DNA from: Lachnoclostridium sp. UBA7215
GTDB lineage: Bacteria; Bacillota; Clostridia; Lachnospirales; Lachnospiraceae
DNA: 64,000 nucleotides
Direction: 5' to 3'
Assembly: GCA_002490465.1 (NCBI GenBank)
Contig: DKUB01000033.1
Coordinates: 79,786 to 143,785 of the forward strand
Shown: positions 1 through 7,813 of the stretch, one piece after another
How the letters are laid out: every line of letters starts with the position of its first letter
How positions within the stretch are numbered: the first letter of the stretch is position 1
Program-made: the position numbers and the translations under genes
The notes under the pieces: model-generated
Seen by the model: the letters and a program-made list of their open reading frames with translations, nothing else
What the model was told of the DNA's origin: nothing
Databases searched by the model: none

Positions 1-80
1 ACGCTGACATCATTGAGGACATGCTGTTCATTCTTTTTCCCCTTATTATAATATTTTTGTAAATTTTCAACCCGGATCAT
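1..80 (-). CDS. ABC transporter ATP-binding protein, N-terminal fragment cut by the window edge
   Basis: Translating the minus strand from the ATG at 78-80 gives MIRVENLQKYYNKGKK followed by NEQHVLNDVS, the typical first beta strands of an ABC ATPase (I-x-V-x-N-L-x-K-Y-Y ... V-L-x-D-V-S). The gene runs off the left edge before Walker A. Its ATG overlaps the TGA of the preceding ABC-permease gene in an ATGA junction, so the two are translationally coupled and probably form one exporter. The ATPase assignment rests on only 26 residues. Confidence 0.7.
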   Translation of the reverse strand, partial: MIRVENLQKYYNKGKKNEQHVLNDVS

Positions 81-2314
81 GCATTTAACCTCCCCTTCAA
101 CAGACGGTTAAAAAAGGCAACCGTAAGCACAGATAACAGTAAATTATAAAGGACAAATACCATATAAGTAACCCAATTATAATACCACATAATATCCTGG
201 ACAATCGGAATGCCCGCAATGCGCAGTATCCACATCAGGCACACCGTAAGCACCACGGCCGCCAGGCAGTAACTTCCAATTTCGTAATAACTAATTTTTC
301 GGATAATGGGCATCTTGACTCCAATGAATTTCAGTACAAAATAATCCTTCATCCGTATTTTCATCAGCGAGCGGAGAATCAGCAATTCCGCCACAAGAAG
401 GGCAATCAGCCCAAACACGACAATTCCTATTATAATAAGCCGTTCTGTCACTTTTTCTTCCAGGTAATCATTGGCACTCAGGCGGTAAGTGCTAATTGCC
501 TCAAATCCCCTTCTGTTCAGGGCTCGAATGACCGAATCCGTCTTGGCGTAACTGCTTATATATACAGACGCCTGCGGCCTGAGACGGTGATAGTATTTAT
601 CAAAAAATTCCTGGCTCACTTCCATGAAATCTGCCGTAGAGGAATGCCCTTCTGCAAGAACATTCACCATTGTAGTAAGCCCATTTCCGTACTCATTCCC
701 CTCGTCATCATAGGGCTGCCAGTGAAATTCTACCGGACCTGCCGGAGGTGCCGTATCCCCCATCGCAGCAGACACCCGCACATCATTGCCGGACAGGGAC
801 GGGTTTACGACCGGAATCATGGCTGGTTTCATGCTGTAATCGTCCATCCTCGCCTCATACATATAGTAGATACGGTATACGCCTGCATCAATATTCATTG
901 CCAGCATCCGGCACAGAGCGCCGGAAAAATATACCTGGTCCGTCTCTTCCCTTAAAAGCCCCACCACTTTCAGCTCCGTCTGATAATACGCACCATTCGA
1001 CCAGATATTATGTGCCACAAAATATGTATTGATTGTATCGTCAAGCTTATAAGAATCACCTGCATAGAGTACAATCTCATTCTGCTCCTCCGGCATGCGC
1101 CCCTGCGCTAAATCTTCTTCCGACAGTGTCTCAACAGACATCATAAAACGGTCTTCCTTCAAAAACTGCACCAGTCTGCGCTCGGTATTCCCATACAGGT
1201 ATTTATAATCCTCATCTTCTTCCATGTAAAAGTTGATATCATTGGCATAATCACAGGGATCCACTACCTCCACATTGGAAAGGGACGCCATTTCCTCTAT
1301 ATCTTCTTTTGTAAATTCCTTTCCATCTTCCCGCTTTGCCACAAGCCGCGTGTTATCCTCTTTGTAAAAGGTCGAATGGGAATAACTCCTTGTCGCATAG
1401 TCATCCCGGTTCATAAAGAGTTCTCCAATAAGAAGAAAGGAAACAGCAGCTATTACAAAAAGAAAGGTTGTAAACAAAACTGTCCGGCCCTTTTGTGTTC
1501 TCCGGTTTCTATTAGCAAGATAGAAAGCTAATTTATGCTGCCATCCGGCATCCTCTTTTTGGACTTTCCCTGTCTCCGGCTTTTCTGCCCCCCCTTTTTG
1601 CGTGCTGGAAGATTCCTCGCCGGATTCATTTACCTGAACATCCGATACCACCTGGCCGTCATGAATCCGTATCTTTCTTGTCACATAAGGCTCTGCTTGT
1701 TCATAATTATGCGTTACCATAATAACCAGACGTTCTCTCGACAGCTCACTCAAAAGCTTCACAATCTGTTCTCCTGTCTCACTGTCAAGATTTCCTGTCG
1801 GTTCATCTGCTACAATTATGTCTGTATTTTTGGCAAGGGCACGGGCGATAGACAGACGCTGTTTCTGACCGCTTGAGAGTTCCGAGGCCCGATGTGTCTC
1901 AAAACCGGCCAAACCTACCTGTTCCAAATACTGCGCTGCTGCCTTTTTTGCGTACTCTTCCTCATATCCCAGGGCCAGCAGGGCACTCATTACATTATCC
2001 AGTGCAGAATAATGCCCGATTAAACTGTAGTCCTGGAAAATATAACCGATTTTTGTACGGCGGTACTCCTCCCACTCTTCCTCATCATACTGAAAGGTCG
2101 GTTCCCCGTCAACAAACATTTCCCCTTCATCAAAGGTATCCATACCGCCCATCATGTTGAGCAGCGTAGATTTACCGCTGCCGCTCTCTCCCGTTATCGC
2201 TACAAATTCCCCCCGGTAAAAAGAGAGATTTACTTTTCGCAGGGCTTGTGTGACTGCTGTTTCTGAGTAATAGCTCTTACTAATTCCCTGCAGCTCAATT
2301 CTCGCCTTCTCCAT
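77..2314 (-). CDS. MacB/FtsX-type ABC transporter with fused ATPase and permease
   Basis: The protein has an N-terminal ABC ATPase domain (about residues 4-215) with Walker A GESGSGKST, signature LSSGQKQRLS and Walker B IIVADEPTGNLD. A linker follows, then a membrane segment near residue 275, an extracytoplasmic domain of roughly 330 residues, and three membrane helices at the C-terminus, the FtsX/MacB permease plan. Such proteins usually export peptides or lipophilic compounds or sense cell-envelope stress; the substrate is not evident here. The ATG at 2314 was chosen because GGAGG lies 5-6 nt upstream; an upstream in-frame ATG overlaps that ribosome site. Its stop overlaps the start of a second ATPase gene (1-80). 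Fusion of both domains plus a separate ATPase is uncommon for this family. Confidence 0.88.
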   Translation of the reverse strand: MEKARIELQGISKSYYSETAVTQALRKVNLSFYRGEFVAITGESGSGKSTLLNMMGGMDTFDEGEMFVDGEPTFQYDEEEWEEYRRTKIGYIFQDYSLIGHYSALDNVMSALLALGYEEEYAKKAAAQYLEQVGLAGFETHRASELSSGQKQRLSIARALAKNTDIIVADEPTGNLDSETGEQIVKLLSELSRERLVIMVTHNYEQAEPYVTRKIRIHDGQVVSDVQVNESGEESSSTQKGGAEKPETGKVQKEDAGWQHKLAFYLANRNRRTQKGRTVLFTTFLFVIAAVSFLLIGELFMNRDDYATRSYSHSTFYKEDNTRLVAKREDGKEFTKEDIEEMASLSNVEVVDPCDYANDINFYMEEDEDYKYLYGNTERRLVQFLKEDRFMMSVETLSEEDLAQGRMPEEQNEIVLYAGDSYKLDDTINTYFVAHNIWSNGAYYQTELKVVGLLREETDQVYFSGALCRMLAMNIDAGVYRIYYMYEARMDDYSMKPAMIPVVNPSLSGNDVRVSAAMGDTAPPAGPVEFHWQPYDDEGNEYGNGLTTMVNVLAEGHSSTADFMEVSQEFFDKYYHRLRPQASVYISSYAKTDSVIRALNRRGFEAISTYRLSANDYLEEKVTERLIIIGIVVFGLIALLVAELLILRSLMKIRMKDYFVLKFIGVKMPIIRKISYYEIGSYCLAAVVLTVCLMWILRIAGIPIVQDIMWYYNWVTYMVFVLYNLLLSVLTVAFFNRLLKGRLNA

Positions 2315-2428
2315 AGCGTCCTCCATCCATTTTCTTATCAAAGGTATTTCTGTTCCCCACACACAAATCTACCTTTATTATACTGTAATGCCGCAATCCG
2401 TCAAGGACGCAAATCACAGAAAAAACAT

Positions 2429-3406
2429 TTATCCCACATGGCGTTCAAAACGTCTGAATCCCAATATTTTCTCTATTTCCTCCAAAGCATCCTCCGGAAT
2501 TTCAAAACCGCTGGCCGCCAGATTGTTCTCCAGCTGCGCCGCATTGCTCGCCCCCGTAATTACACTGGATATACATGGCTTCACCAATATCCACGCAAGG
2601 GCCAGCACAGACATATTTGTCCCCAGTTCTACAGCAATTTTCTCTAATTTTTCTACTTTATCCAGATTTTCATCCGTCAGAAGATTGTTAATCTGCTTAT
2701 CTGCCTGATGCGTTGCCCTTGAGCCCTCCGGATATGGCTGTCCCTTTTTGTATTTTCCGGTCAAAAGCCCCTGGGCCAGCGGTGAAAACGGAGTAATCCC
2801 TATCCCGTACTTCTCGCAGACATCCATAATCCCCTGTTCAATATAACGGTCAATCATATTGTACTGCGGCTGCACTACAGTCATTGGATACAACCTGTCT
2901 CTCTCAATGATTTTCTGCGCCTCCTCGAGCCGCACTGCCCCCCACTCTTCACTGACACCGTAATAAAGTATTTTCCCCTGTGCCACAAGATCGTTCAGCG
3001 CATGCAGCGTCTCCTCCATCGGCGTTGATATATCGTAGCGGTGGCAGAAATACAAATCAATATAATCCATCCCCAGATTTTGCAGACTCCTGTCAATATT
3101 ATCAAAAATATGCTTTCGTGACAGACCAACTTCATTGACATCCGGCCCTGTCGGGAAAAAAACCTTACTGGATACAACATAACTGCTGCGCCTGAAATCC
3201 TTCAGCACCCGTCCGAGAAAACGCTCTGCCTCACCACCGCTGTACGCATCCGCACAGTCAAAGAAATTTACGCCTGCCGCATACGCCTTGCGTATTGTGT
3301 CCTCTGCCACAGCCGCTTTTTCACTCCCCTGCAGATCTGTCATCCAGCTCCCAACTGCAATTTCACTTACTTTTAACCCTGCTTTTCCTACACTACGATA
3401 TTTCAT
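2429..3406 (-). CDS. Aldo/keto reductase
   Basis: An NAD(P)H-dependent oxidoreductase of the aldo/keto reductase superfamily, of the Kv-beta/YghZ-like type, reducing aldehydes or ketones in the cytoplasm. The catalytic tetrad is visible: Asp and Tyr in FFDCADAYSGGEAE, Lys in SSKVFF and His in YFCHRYD. Length (325 residues) is normal for a single TIM barrel. The ATG at 3406 is preferred because GGAGG lies 7 nt upstream; an in-frame ATG two codons earlier is too close to that site. It is divergent from a MerR regulator and has a MerR-type promoter with a perfect palindromic operator, so it is very probably induced by that regulator in response to electrophile or carbonyl stress. The physiological substrate is unknown. 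Confidence 0.93.
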   Translation of the reverse strand: MKYRSVGKAGLKVSEIAVGSWMTDLQGSEKAAVAEDTIRKAYAAGVNFFDCADAYSGGEAERFLGRVLKDFRRSSYVVSSKVFFPTGPDVNEVGLSRKHIFDNIDRSLQNLGMDYIDLYFCHRYDISTPMEETLHALNDLVAQGKILYYGVSEEWGAVRLEEAQKIIERDRLYPMTVVQPQYNMIDRYIEQGIMDVCEKYGIGITPFSPLAQGLLTGKYKKGQPYPEGSRATHQADKQINNLLTDENLDKVEKLEKIAVELGTNMSVLALAWILVKPCISSVITGASNAAQLENNLAASGFEIPEDALEEIEKILGFRRFERHVG

Positions 3407-3443
3407 ACTCATACCTCCATTTTTTTTGCAACTTCCTTTACAA

Positions 3444-3474
3444 ATCCTACCACTTAAAGTATACTTTAAGGCAA
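3444..3474 (-). promoter_or_regulatory. MerR-type promoter and operator of the aldo/keto reductase gene
   Basis: On the minus strand a -35 element TTGCCT (3469-3474) and a -10 element TAGGAT (3444-3449) are separated by 19 bp. The spacer is almost filled by the perfect 18-bp palindrome CTTAAAGTATACTTTAAG at 3453-3470. An over-long 19-bp spacer carrying a dyad is the hallmark of promoters activated by MerR-family DNA twisting. The palindrome resembles the operators of the AdhR/NmlR subgroup as I know them. The MerR gene starts 160 bp away on the other strand. Confidence 0.82.
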
Positions 3475-3497
3475 GAGGTTAATGACAAAAAAATATA

Positions 3498-3578
3498 TTG
3501 ATGCCAGGGGCAAAAGGTCAAAATGCCGTTAACGAAGCAATCCGTGGCATCAATTAGGGTCAAAATGCCTTTTGACCC
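3498..3578. repeat. Two nested inverted repeats between the MerR operator and the merR gene
   Basis: TTGATGCCA (3498-3506) is perfectly complementary to TGGCATCAA (3545-3553). Immediately after comes GGGTCAAAA-TGCC-TTTTGACCC (3557-3578), a perfect 9-bp stem with a 4-nt loop. The phrase GGTCAAAATGCC occurs at both 3516 and 3558. These lie in the leader of the MerR gene and could be an RNA structure or a second regulator's site; no T-tract follows either one. Confidence 0.5.
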
Positions 3579-3632
3579 CAACATCATATATTTTCACCAG
3601 CAATGGCGCAAATCCAGCGAGGAGGGGTATCT

Positions 3633-4469
3633 ATGAACAACTACACAATACAGGAAATATCCCAGAAATTTGATTTACCGGCTTCAACCCTTCGCTACTA
3701 TGAAGAGATCGGTCTGCTGACCTGCGTAGAGCGAAATAACAACAATCAGCGTATCTATAATGACTTTCATATCGGCCAGCTCACCGCCATTAACTGTTTT
3801 AAGCGGACAGGCATGCCCATTGCCAAAATCCAGGAGTTCTTTGCCCTGAGCAAAAATATGGAAGAAAATATAGATGATATATTAGCCCTGCTTTATGAAC
3901 ATGAATCCTCCATCCAGCGACAGCTCGCGAAAATGCAGGACGATCTGGCACATATCCAGCACAAGGTACGCCATTACCGGGGAATCAAAGAGGCTATTAT
4001 CAAAAAAGAGCCCTGGCCCTTATGGGAAGATTTTGAAGAGCCCGTGAAATTATCCAATTGCGACTTTTTACAGATTTTTGATTCCGTTTTTGAAATTTTC
4101 CCAATGATTCTTTATGTAAATCTCTCACAAAACACATATTTAATGCTTAAGCAAAATAATTTCCTTGCCGGCAGCGTTCCAAACTCCGGATGTTTTGATG
4201 ACCTGATTGACTATGGACTGGAAAATATTCACAAAAATTATCAGCAAAATTTTATAAACTGCTTTTCCCGGGAAAATCTGCTAAAAGCTTTTGCCCAGGG
4301 AAAAACAGATGTCTATGCTGAGCTCTACCAAAAAGGACACGACAATAAGTACCAATGGGTATCTACCCATGTTATCCGGACACAAAACCAAGATGATGAT
4401 GTCTGTCATATTTGTCTGAACCGCATCCTGGACGGAATTAGTGAAAAGGATGGCGGAATTCATCGATAA
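3633..4469 (+). CDS. MerR-family regulator with a C-terminal PAS-like domain
   Basis: The first ~110 residues form a MerR DNA-binding domain: the winged helix YTIQEISQKFDLPASTLRYY, then the wing and the long dimerisation helix ending near VRHYRGIKEAI. Residues about 130-270 are not the short effector tail usual for MerR proteins but a globular domain with FEIFPMILYVNLSQNTYLML and YQWVSTHVIR, resembling the PAS-like sensor domain seen in Lachnospiraceae hybrid kinases and GGDEF proteins. The ATG at 3633 has GAGGAGGGG 6 nt upstream, favouring it over an in-frame ATG 10 codons earlier. It is divergent from the aldo/keto reductase and probably controls it through the palindrome at 3453-3470. The ligand of the C-terminal domain is unknown. 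Confidence 0.85.
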   Translation: MNNYTIQEISQKFDLPASTLRYYEEIGLLTCVERNNNNQRIYNDFHIGQLTAINCFKRTGMPIAKIQEFFALSKNMEENIDDILALLYEHESSIQRQLAKMQDDLAHIQHKVRHYRGIKEAIIKKEPWPLWEDFEEPVKLSNCDFLQIFDSVFEIFPMILYVNLSQNTYLMLKQNNFLAGSVPNSGCFDDLIDYGLENIHKNYQQNFINCFSRENLLKAFAQGKTDVYAELYQKGHDNKYQWVSTHVIRTQNQDDDVCHICLNRILDGISEKDGGIHR

Positions 4470-4659
4470 CATAACAAACAAAAAAACTCAGTCAAAATGA
4501 CAACTGTTTGTTACAAACTGTTCACACATTTTAATTATTTTGAACACTTTTTTTTCACATTTCCCTTCTATACTAAAGCCATAAGTTGAACAGAACAACT
4601 TAATTAATAAAGCCAATTTCTAATTTTTGATATTTTTTCATAAAACTCCTCTTTCAAAA

Positions 4660-4683
4660 GGGCAATCGGATTACCGATTGCCC
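4660..4683. terminator. Intrinsic terminator between convergent genes
   Basis: GGGCAATCGG-ATTA-CCGATTGCCC is a perfect 10-bp stem with a 4-nt loop, followed on the plus strand by a T-rich stretch (4688-4697). It lies 45 nt beyond the stop of the minus-strand reductase and 190 nt beyond the MerR stop, so it can separate the two convergent units. Confidence 0.75.
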
Positions 4684-4728
4684 TTACCCTTTTTTTAATC
4701 TTTTTCGGAACTGCGAAATGTTTATTGA

Positions 4729-5364
4729 TCAGCGAATATAATTTGTGCGAATGACCGGCTCCCGCTCCGGGAATAATATTCCCTTTTCCTTTCCTGCCTC
4801 AATACACTTGAGAAGCCACGCCATATTATTGCCAAGGGTACGCATCGTCTGCATCCCTTCCTCATCCTGTACAACTTCCTCAGGACTATTCCCATGTACC
4901 TGATTCCAATACTGGGATGAGACTACCGGCATACAATTAATGGTAAAATATTTATTGATCTGGTCAAAAGATGCCGACGCCCCGCCTCTACGGCAGCTGG
5001 CAACCGCTGCTGCCGGCTTTCCCGCCATCCGGCTGCCTCCGGAATAAAAGGCACGGTCCATAAATGAGGTCAGTGCTCCTGACGCCGACGCATAGTGAAC
5101 CGGAGTACCAAAAACAAACCCATCAAAATCCCCGGCTTTTTCTACAAACTCATTTACAACATCCTTGCGAAAACATCCTTCACCTGTTCTTGCACAGGCC
5201 CCGCATCCAATACATCCGGCCAATGCATCCACTCCCAGCCACATGATTTCTGCCTTAACACCCTGCTTTTCTAATGCCCCCGCGACTTCTTTTAATGCCA
5301 CGTATGTACACCCTTCCTTATGAGGGCTTCCATTTACCAATAATACTTTCATATTTGTGCTCAT
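4729..5364 (-). CDS. Flavodoxin-family NAD(P)H:FMN oxidoreductase
   Basis: A flavin-binding Rossmann-like protein of the NADPH-dependent FMN reductase/iron-sulfur flavoprotein family. The phosphate-binding loop is VNGSPHKEGCTYVAL near the N-terminus, and FGTPVHYASASGALTSFMDR is the conserved second FMN-contact region. A cluster CIGCGACARTGEGCF between them could bind an iron-sulfur centre as in archaeal Isf proteins, but the spacing is compatible with simple Cys conservation in the wider family. The ATG at 5364 has AAGGAGG 8 nt upstream. Length 211 aa. Its leader carries a run of three hairpins (5384-5470). Likely role: electron transfer to, or reduction of, a quinone, nitro or azo substrate; no partner gene is adjacent. 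Confidence 0.85.
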   Translation of the reverse strand: MSTNMKVLLVNGSPHKEGCTYVALKEVAGALEKQGVKAEIMWLGVDALAGCIGCGACARTGEGCFRKDVVNEFVEKAGDFDGFVFGTPVHYASASGALTSFMDRAFYSGGSRMAGKPAAAVASCRRGGASASFDQINKYFTINCMPVVSSQYWNQVHGNSPEEVVQDEEGMQTMRTLGNNMAWLLKCIEAGKEKGILFPEREPVIRTNYIR

Positions 5365-5383
5365 GCTGCGAACCTCCTTTCCA

Positions 5384-5470
5384 GCAATCCAAAGGATTGC
5401 ATGCAGCTTAATGCACCAATGTTTGCGATGCTCGCAGCGCAAACTTGGCAACACAAACTACGTTTGTGTT
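5384..5470. repeat. Three consecutive intergenic hairpins
   Basis: Three palindromes follow each other in the leader of the flavoprotein gene: GCAATCC-AAA-GGATTGC (5384-5400), GTTTGCG-N10-CGCAAAC (5421-5444) and AACACAAAC-TAC-GTTTGTGTT (5450-5470). None is followed by a T-tract on the minus strand. They resemble in design, though not in sequence, the clusters at 40853-40902 and 42897-43020. Confidence 0.7.
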
Positions 5471-5553
5471 GTGAAACAATTTATTTTTCACTCTTACCTC
5501 CATTTCTACGTACATATTATACTGCACTGTAAATGTATGCACGCTCTTTTTTT

Positions 5554-5582
5554 ATTATTTCAAATCTTTTCCTTTTCGTCAA
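5554..5582 (-). promoter_or_regulatory. Probable sigma-A promoter of the flavoprotein gene
   Basis: On the minus strand TTGACG (5577-5582) and AATAAT (5554-5559) are separated by 17 bp. The promoter would overlap the intergenic gap just downstream of the phosphatase gene and read through the three hairpins into the flavoprotein gene. Confidence 0.45.
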
Positions 5583-5588
5583 CAGAAT

Positions 5589-6059
5589 TTAATCTGCCAG
5601 AAGTCCCTCTTCTTCCAGAAATCTCAACAGGCCATTGCACCCTTCCAGCACGTCCTCATATGTCTCATCAAAATTACCTGTATACCACGGGTCTGCTATA
5701 TCCCGGCCATCGCTGTGAAAAGCCAGCAGCTTATACACTTTCCCCTCCGGATCACCATCCAGTATGCGGTTCATATTCCGGATATTCCATGTATCCATAC
5801 CAATAAAATAATCAAAGTTCTTATAGTCTCTCCGATTCAGCTGTGACGCCCGGTGCGGCACCATCGGTATACCCATTTCCCTCATTTTCCTCACAGTACC
5901 GGGGTGCGGCGGATTGCCAAGCTCCTCCGTACTGGTCGCTTTGGAATCAATGACAAATTTGTCCGCTATTCCTCTTTTTTCTACCATGTCCTGGAATACA
6001 AACTGGGCCATTGTGCTGCGGCAGATGTTGCCGTGGCAAATAAAAAGTATTCTAATCAT
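5589..6059 (-). CDS. Low-molecular-weight protein-tyrosine phosphatase
   Basis: The P-loop CHGNICRS at residues 8-15 matches the C-x5-R-S signature, with Cys8 as nucleophile and Arg14 binding phosphate. The general acid is Asp123 in DPWYTG. The length, 156 residues, is typical of the family. The start is supported by AGGAGG 6 nt upstream. These enzymes dephosphorylate tyrosine on bacterial kinases or arginine on proteins (YwlE type); the sequence alone does not decide which. Its 5' side abuts the accessory island, so the native promoter may have been displaced. Confidence 0.93.
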   Translation of the reverse strand: MIRILFICHGNICRSTMAQFVFQDMVEKRGIADKFVIDSKATSTEELGNPPHPGTVRKMREMGIPMVPHRASQLNRRDYKNFDYFIGMDTWNIRNMNRILDGDPEGKVYKLLAFHSDGRDIADPWYTGNFDETYEDVLEGCNGLLRFLEEEGLLAD

Positions 6060-6498
6060 ATAATCCTCCTATCTGAAAATGCCGTGAAATGCCGTGTTTT
6101 GCGAGGATATGCCGCATTTTTAAGGCTTGGGATTTTCCTTTCAAAATCCACACAATTTGGCATATCGTGGCATAGGTCAGTACATCATAGCCGTGTGTAG
6201 TAGTAAAATCGTAGTTGGAATGGCGGGGTGTATTACTACTCTGTTTTTTGCCCTTTAGTGTGTGCATCTTATAACGATGAACCCCCAGAAAGGTGCATGG
6301 CGATTTTGGGGTGTGCATAATTTAACGATAAACACGGTGTAAATTTTCTATATTCAAAACAAAAAAATTCTTATATACCTCATTTTTTAATATATTGAAT
6401 ACAATAGGTTGGCACGAGAAAATGAAACTTGCGTTATTTCTCTTTGCCTATTTTCTGGAACTTATCAACGGCTTTAAGCCCAAACGATTTTTACTTAA
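6060..6498. other. Left edge of the accessory island, no convincing gene, with a 51-bp-period repeat
   Basis: This 439-bp gap holds no protein I can support. It starts with repeated ATGCCGTG phrases (about 6078-6096) and then carries two direct repeats of the form GTGTGCAT-N3-WTAACGATRAAC, at 6260 and 6311, exactly 51 bp apart. The second copy contains TGCATAATTTAACGA (6314-6328), which recurs with one mismatch at 12997-13011 at the other end of the island. A CGTAGT element lies at 6210-6215, with counterparts at 13125-13162. Confidence 0.55.
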
Positions 6499-7299
6499 TC
6501 ATGGTAGTTTTTGGGCTAATTTAAAAAATGTTGGCATTGGTTCTCTCGGCATCATCATTGGCAATATAATCCGAGGAGATTCTAAACCAATTGGAAACTC
6601 AAAATCATCGTTTAGCAAATTGGAAGTCGGAACAGATATACAAATATCTCTAATATTGCCGATATTTAGTGTAAGCGAATCCGAAAGCGAGTCTGGATTG
6701 GTATCCTCTTCTATTTTTCCTGGAAATGTCAACCGTGCAAAATCAGTAACATCCTTTAATTGCTCAGGATTGAATCTTCCTTTCGCCAGATCAAGTGCGA
6801 TTCGAAATTCATTTTGATATGAATATGAAGATGCTTTACAAAACTCATCATATGGCTGCTCTACAGAAAAGTCAACATCATATTCAATTCTCTGAAATGA
6901 GGTCCAAAAATCATTTCCAAAACGGTCTAACATAGCATAACAAATTCTACGAAGAAACTCTCTCGTGTTGTGAATAATTACTGCGGTATCACCAAATTCG
7001 AGTATCTTATTATCTGGTTTAATGAAACATCCTGTTTTTTCATCAAACTCCAACGCATATAAACAATAGATTTTCTCTCTATAGGTCAGCACATCAATTA
7101 AGCCGACCTGATTGCCAAACGAATAGTTTATCCCTTCTAATACATCTCCGCGAAACTCATTTTGAGAATCTGCCGACCTTCTTGATATATCCCCAAAACA
7201 AGCAATTGCTCGCATAAACACCTCGCCGTCTATAAGCTTATCTGCCCATTTTTTATCAATAAACTTTACTAAGTAATATGGTTTCTCACTGTTTGACAC
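6499..7299 (-). CDS. Uncharacterised protein in accessory island
   Basis: I do not recognise a family. The 266-residue protein is soluble, with no signal peptide or membrane helix. It opens with a conserved-looking block YYLVKFIDKKWADKLIDG, then EVFMRAIACFGDI and RGDVLEGINYS, and ends with RIILPMMMPREP. The start chosen is the GTG at 7299, with GGAGG 8 nt upstream; an in-frame TTG five codons earlier overlaps the ribosome site. It stands alone on the minus strand between the island edge and a small plus-strand gene. Its base composition is more A+T-rich than the flanking housekeeping genes, consistent with transfer. Island context makes a defence or mobile-element role possible, but this is inference. 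Confidence 0.75.
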   Translation of the reverse strand: MSNSEKPYYLVKFIDKKWADKLIDGEVFMRAIACFGDISRRSADSQNEFRGDVLEGINYSFGNQVGLIDVLTYREKIYCLYALEFDEKTGCFIKPDNKILEFGDTAVIIHNTREFLRRICYAMLDRFGNDFWTSFQRIEYDVDFSVEQPYDEFCKASSYSYQNEFRIALDLAKGRFNPEQLKDVTDFARLTFPGKIEEDTNPDSLSDSLTLNIGNIRDICISVPTSNLLNDDFEFPIGLESPRIILPMMMPREPMPTFFKLAQKLP

Positions 7300-7390
7300 T
7301 TTTAACTCCTCCAATCAATTTCATTTCAGATAACTCAAGCAATATTTCCGGTTGTTTTATTAAGATTCTCCTAAACCTTATCGTATTATT

Positions 7391-7507
7391 TTATCCATAC
7401 AAAGACTTCAAATGATCAATCGACATCTTTCTTCCATTAATTTCAATAAACTTATTATTGAACATTAGTATCTGGAGAACATCTCTCCACTTTATAGCAA
7501 CAGACAA
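7391..7507 (-). pseudogene. Possible C-terminal remnant of a small gene
   Basis: Minus-strand translation from a TTG at 7505-7507 to the TAA at 7391-7393 reads as a plausible protein tail including AIKWRDVLQILMFNNKFIEI and DHLKSLYG. There is no ribosome binding site before the TTG and the frame closes just upstream. It may be a leftover of a lost gene or a spurious short frame. Nothing else was seen in the gap 7300-7553. Confidence 0.25.
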
Positions 7508-7553
7508 GCCGTCTGATTAACTCGGCTCATTTAGAAAGGAGGCAAGATTGCCT

Positions 7554-7712
7554 ATGGATATGCCCGTAAATGACTTAAACAACCATCGCGCTTTTGACAT
7601 CAGCGAAGATGGAAAAGTAATCACAATTGTGAGAAAAGGGCGCTTAACTCATATCACAGCAAACCCTGATGGGACATTGCATTATGAGTTCAAACCAGCT
7701 TCGGCAGCATGA
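7554..7712 (+). CDS. Small uncharacterised protein, 52 aa
   Basis: The reading frame starts at ATG 7554 behind AAAGGAGG, 11 nt upstream, and encodes MDMPVNDLNNHRAFDISEDG followed by KVITIVRKGRLTHITANPDG and a short tail. It has a mixed charged, folded-looking composition (beta-rich, like a small barrel) and codon use like its neighbours. It is followed by a long stem-loop ending in a T-tract (7746-7813). Function unknown; such 50-residue proteins are common companions of repressor genes in mobile elements. Confidence 0.6.
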   Translation: MDMPVNDLNNHRAFDISEDGKVITIVRKGRLTHITANPDGTLHYEFKPASAA

Positions 7713-7745
7713 CAACTGAATACACGATATACGCCTGAACGCTCT

Positions 7746-7813
7746 GACGGCCGTGCGAAATCCATAACACCCTACCTTATGTAGGATGCCAGATTCACAT
7801 GGCCGTCTTTTTA
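7746..7813 (+). terminator. Large structured terminator
   Basis: GACGGCC (7746-7752) pairs with GGCCGTC (7801-7807), enclosing a second perfect hairpin CCTAC-CTTAT-GTAGG (7771-7785), and a T5 tract follows at 7808. It ends transcription of the 52-aa gene and abuts the stop of the convergent repressor gene. The branched form is unusual for a simple terminator and could be a structured RNA. Confidence 0.6.

Noticed and set aside
6052..6318. An 88-codon minus-strand frame at the left edge of the island
   Set aside because: It overlaps the phosphatase start, has no ribosome site, low-complexity content and covers the repeat region.
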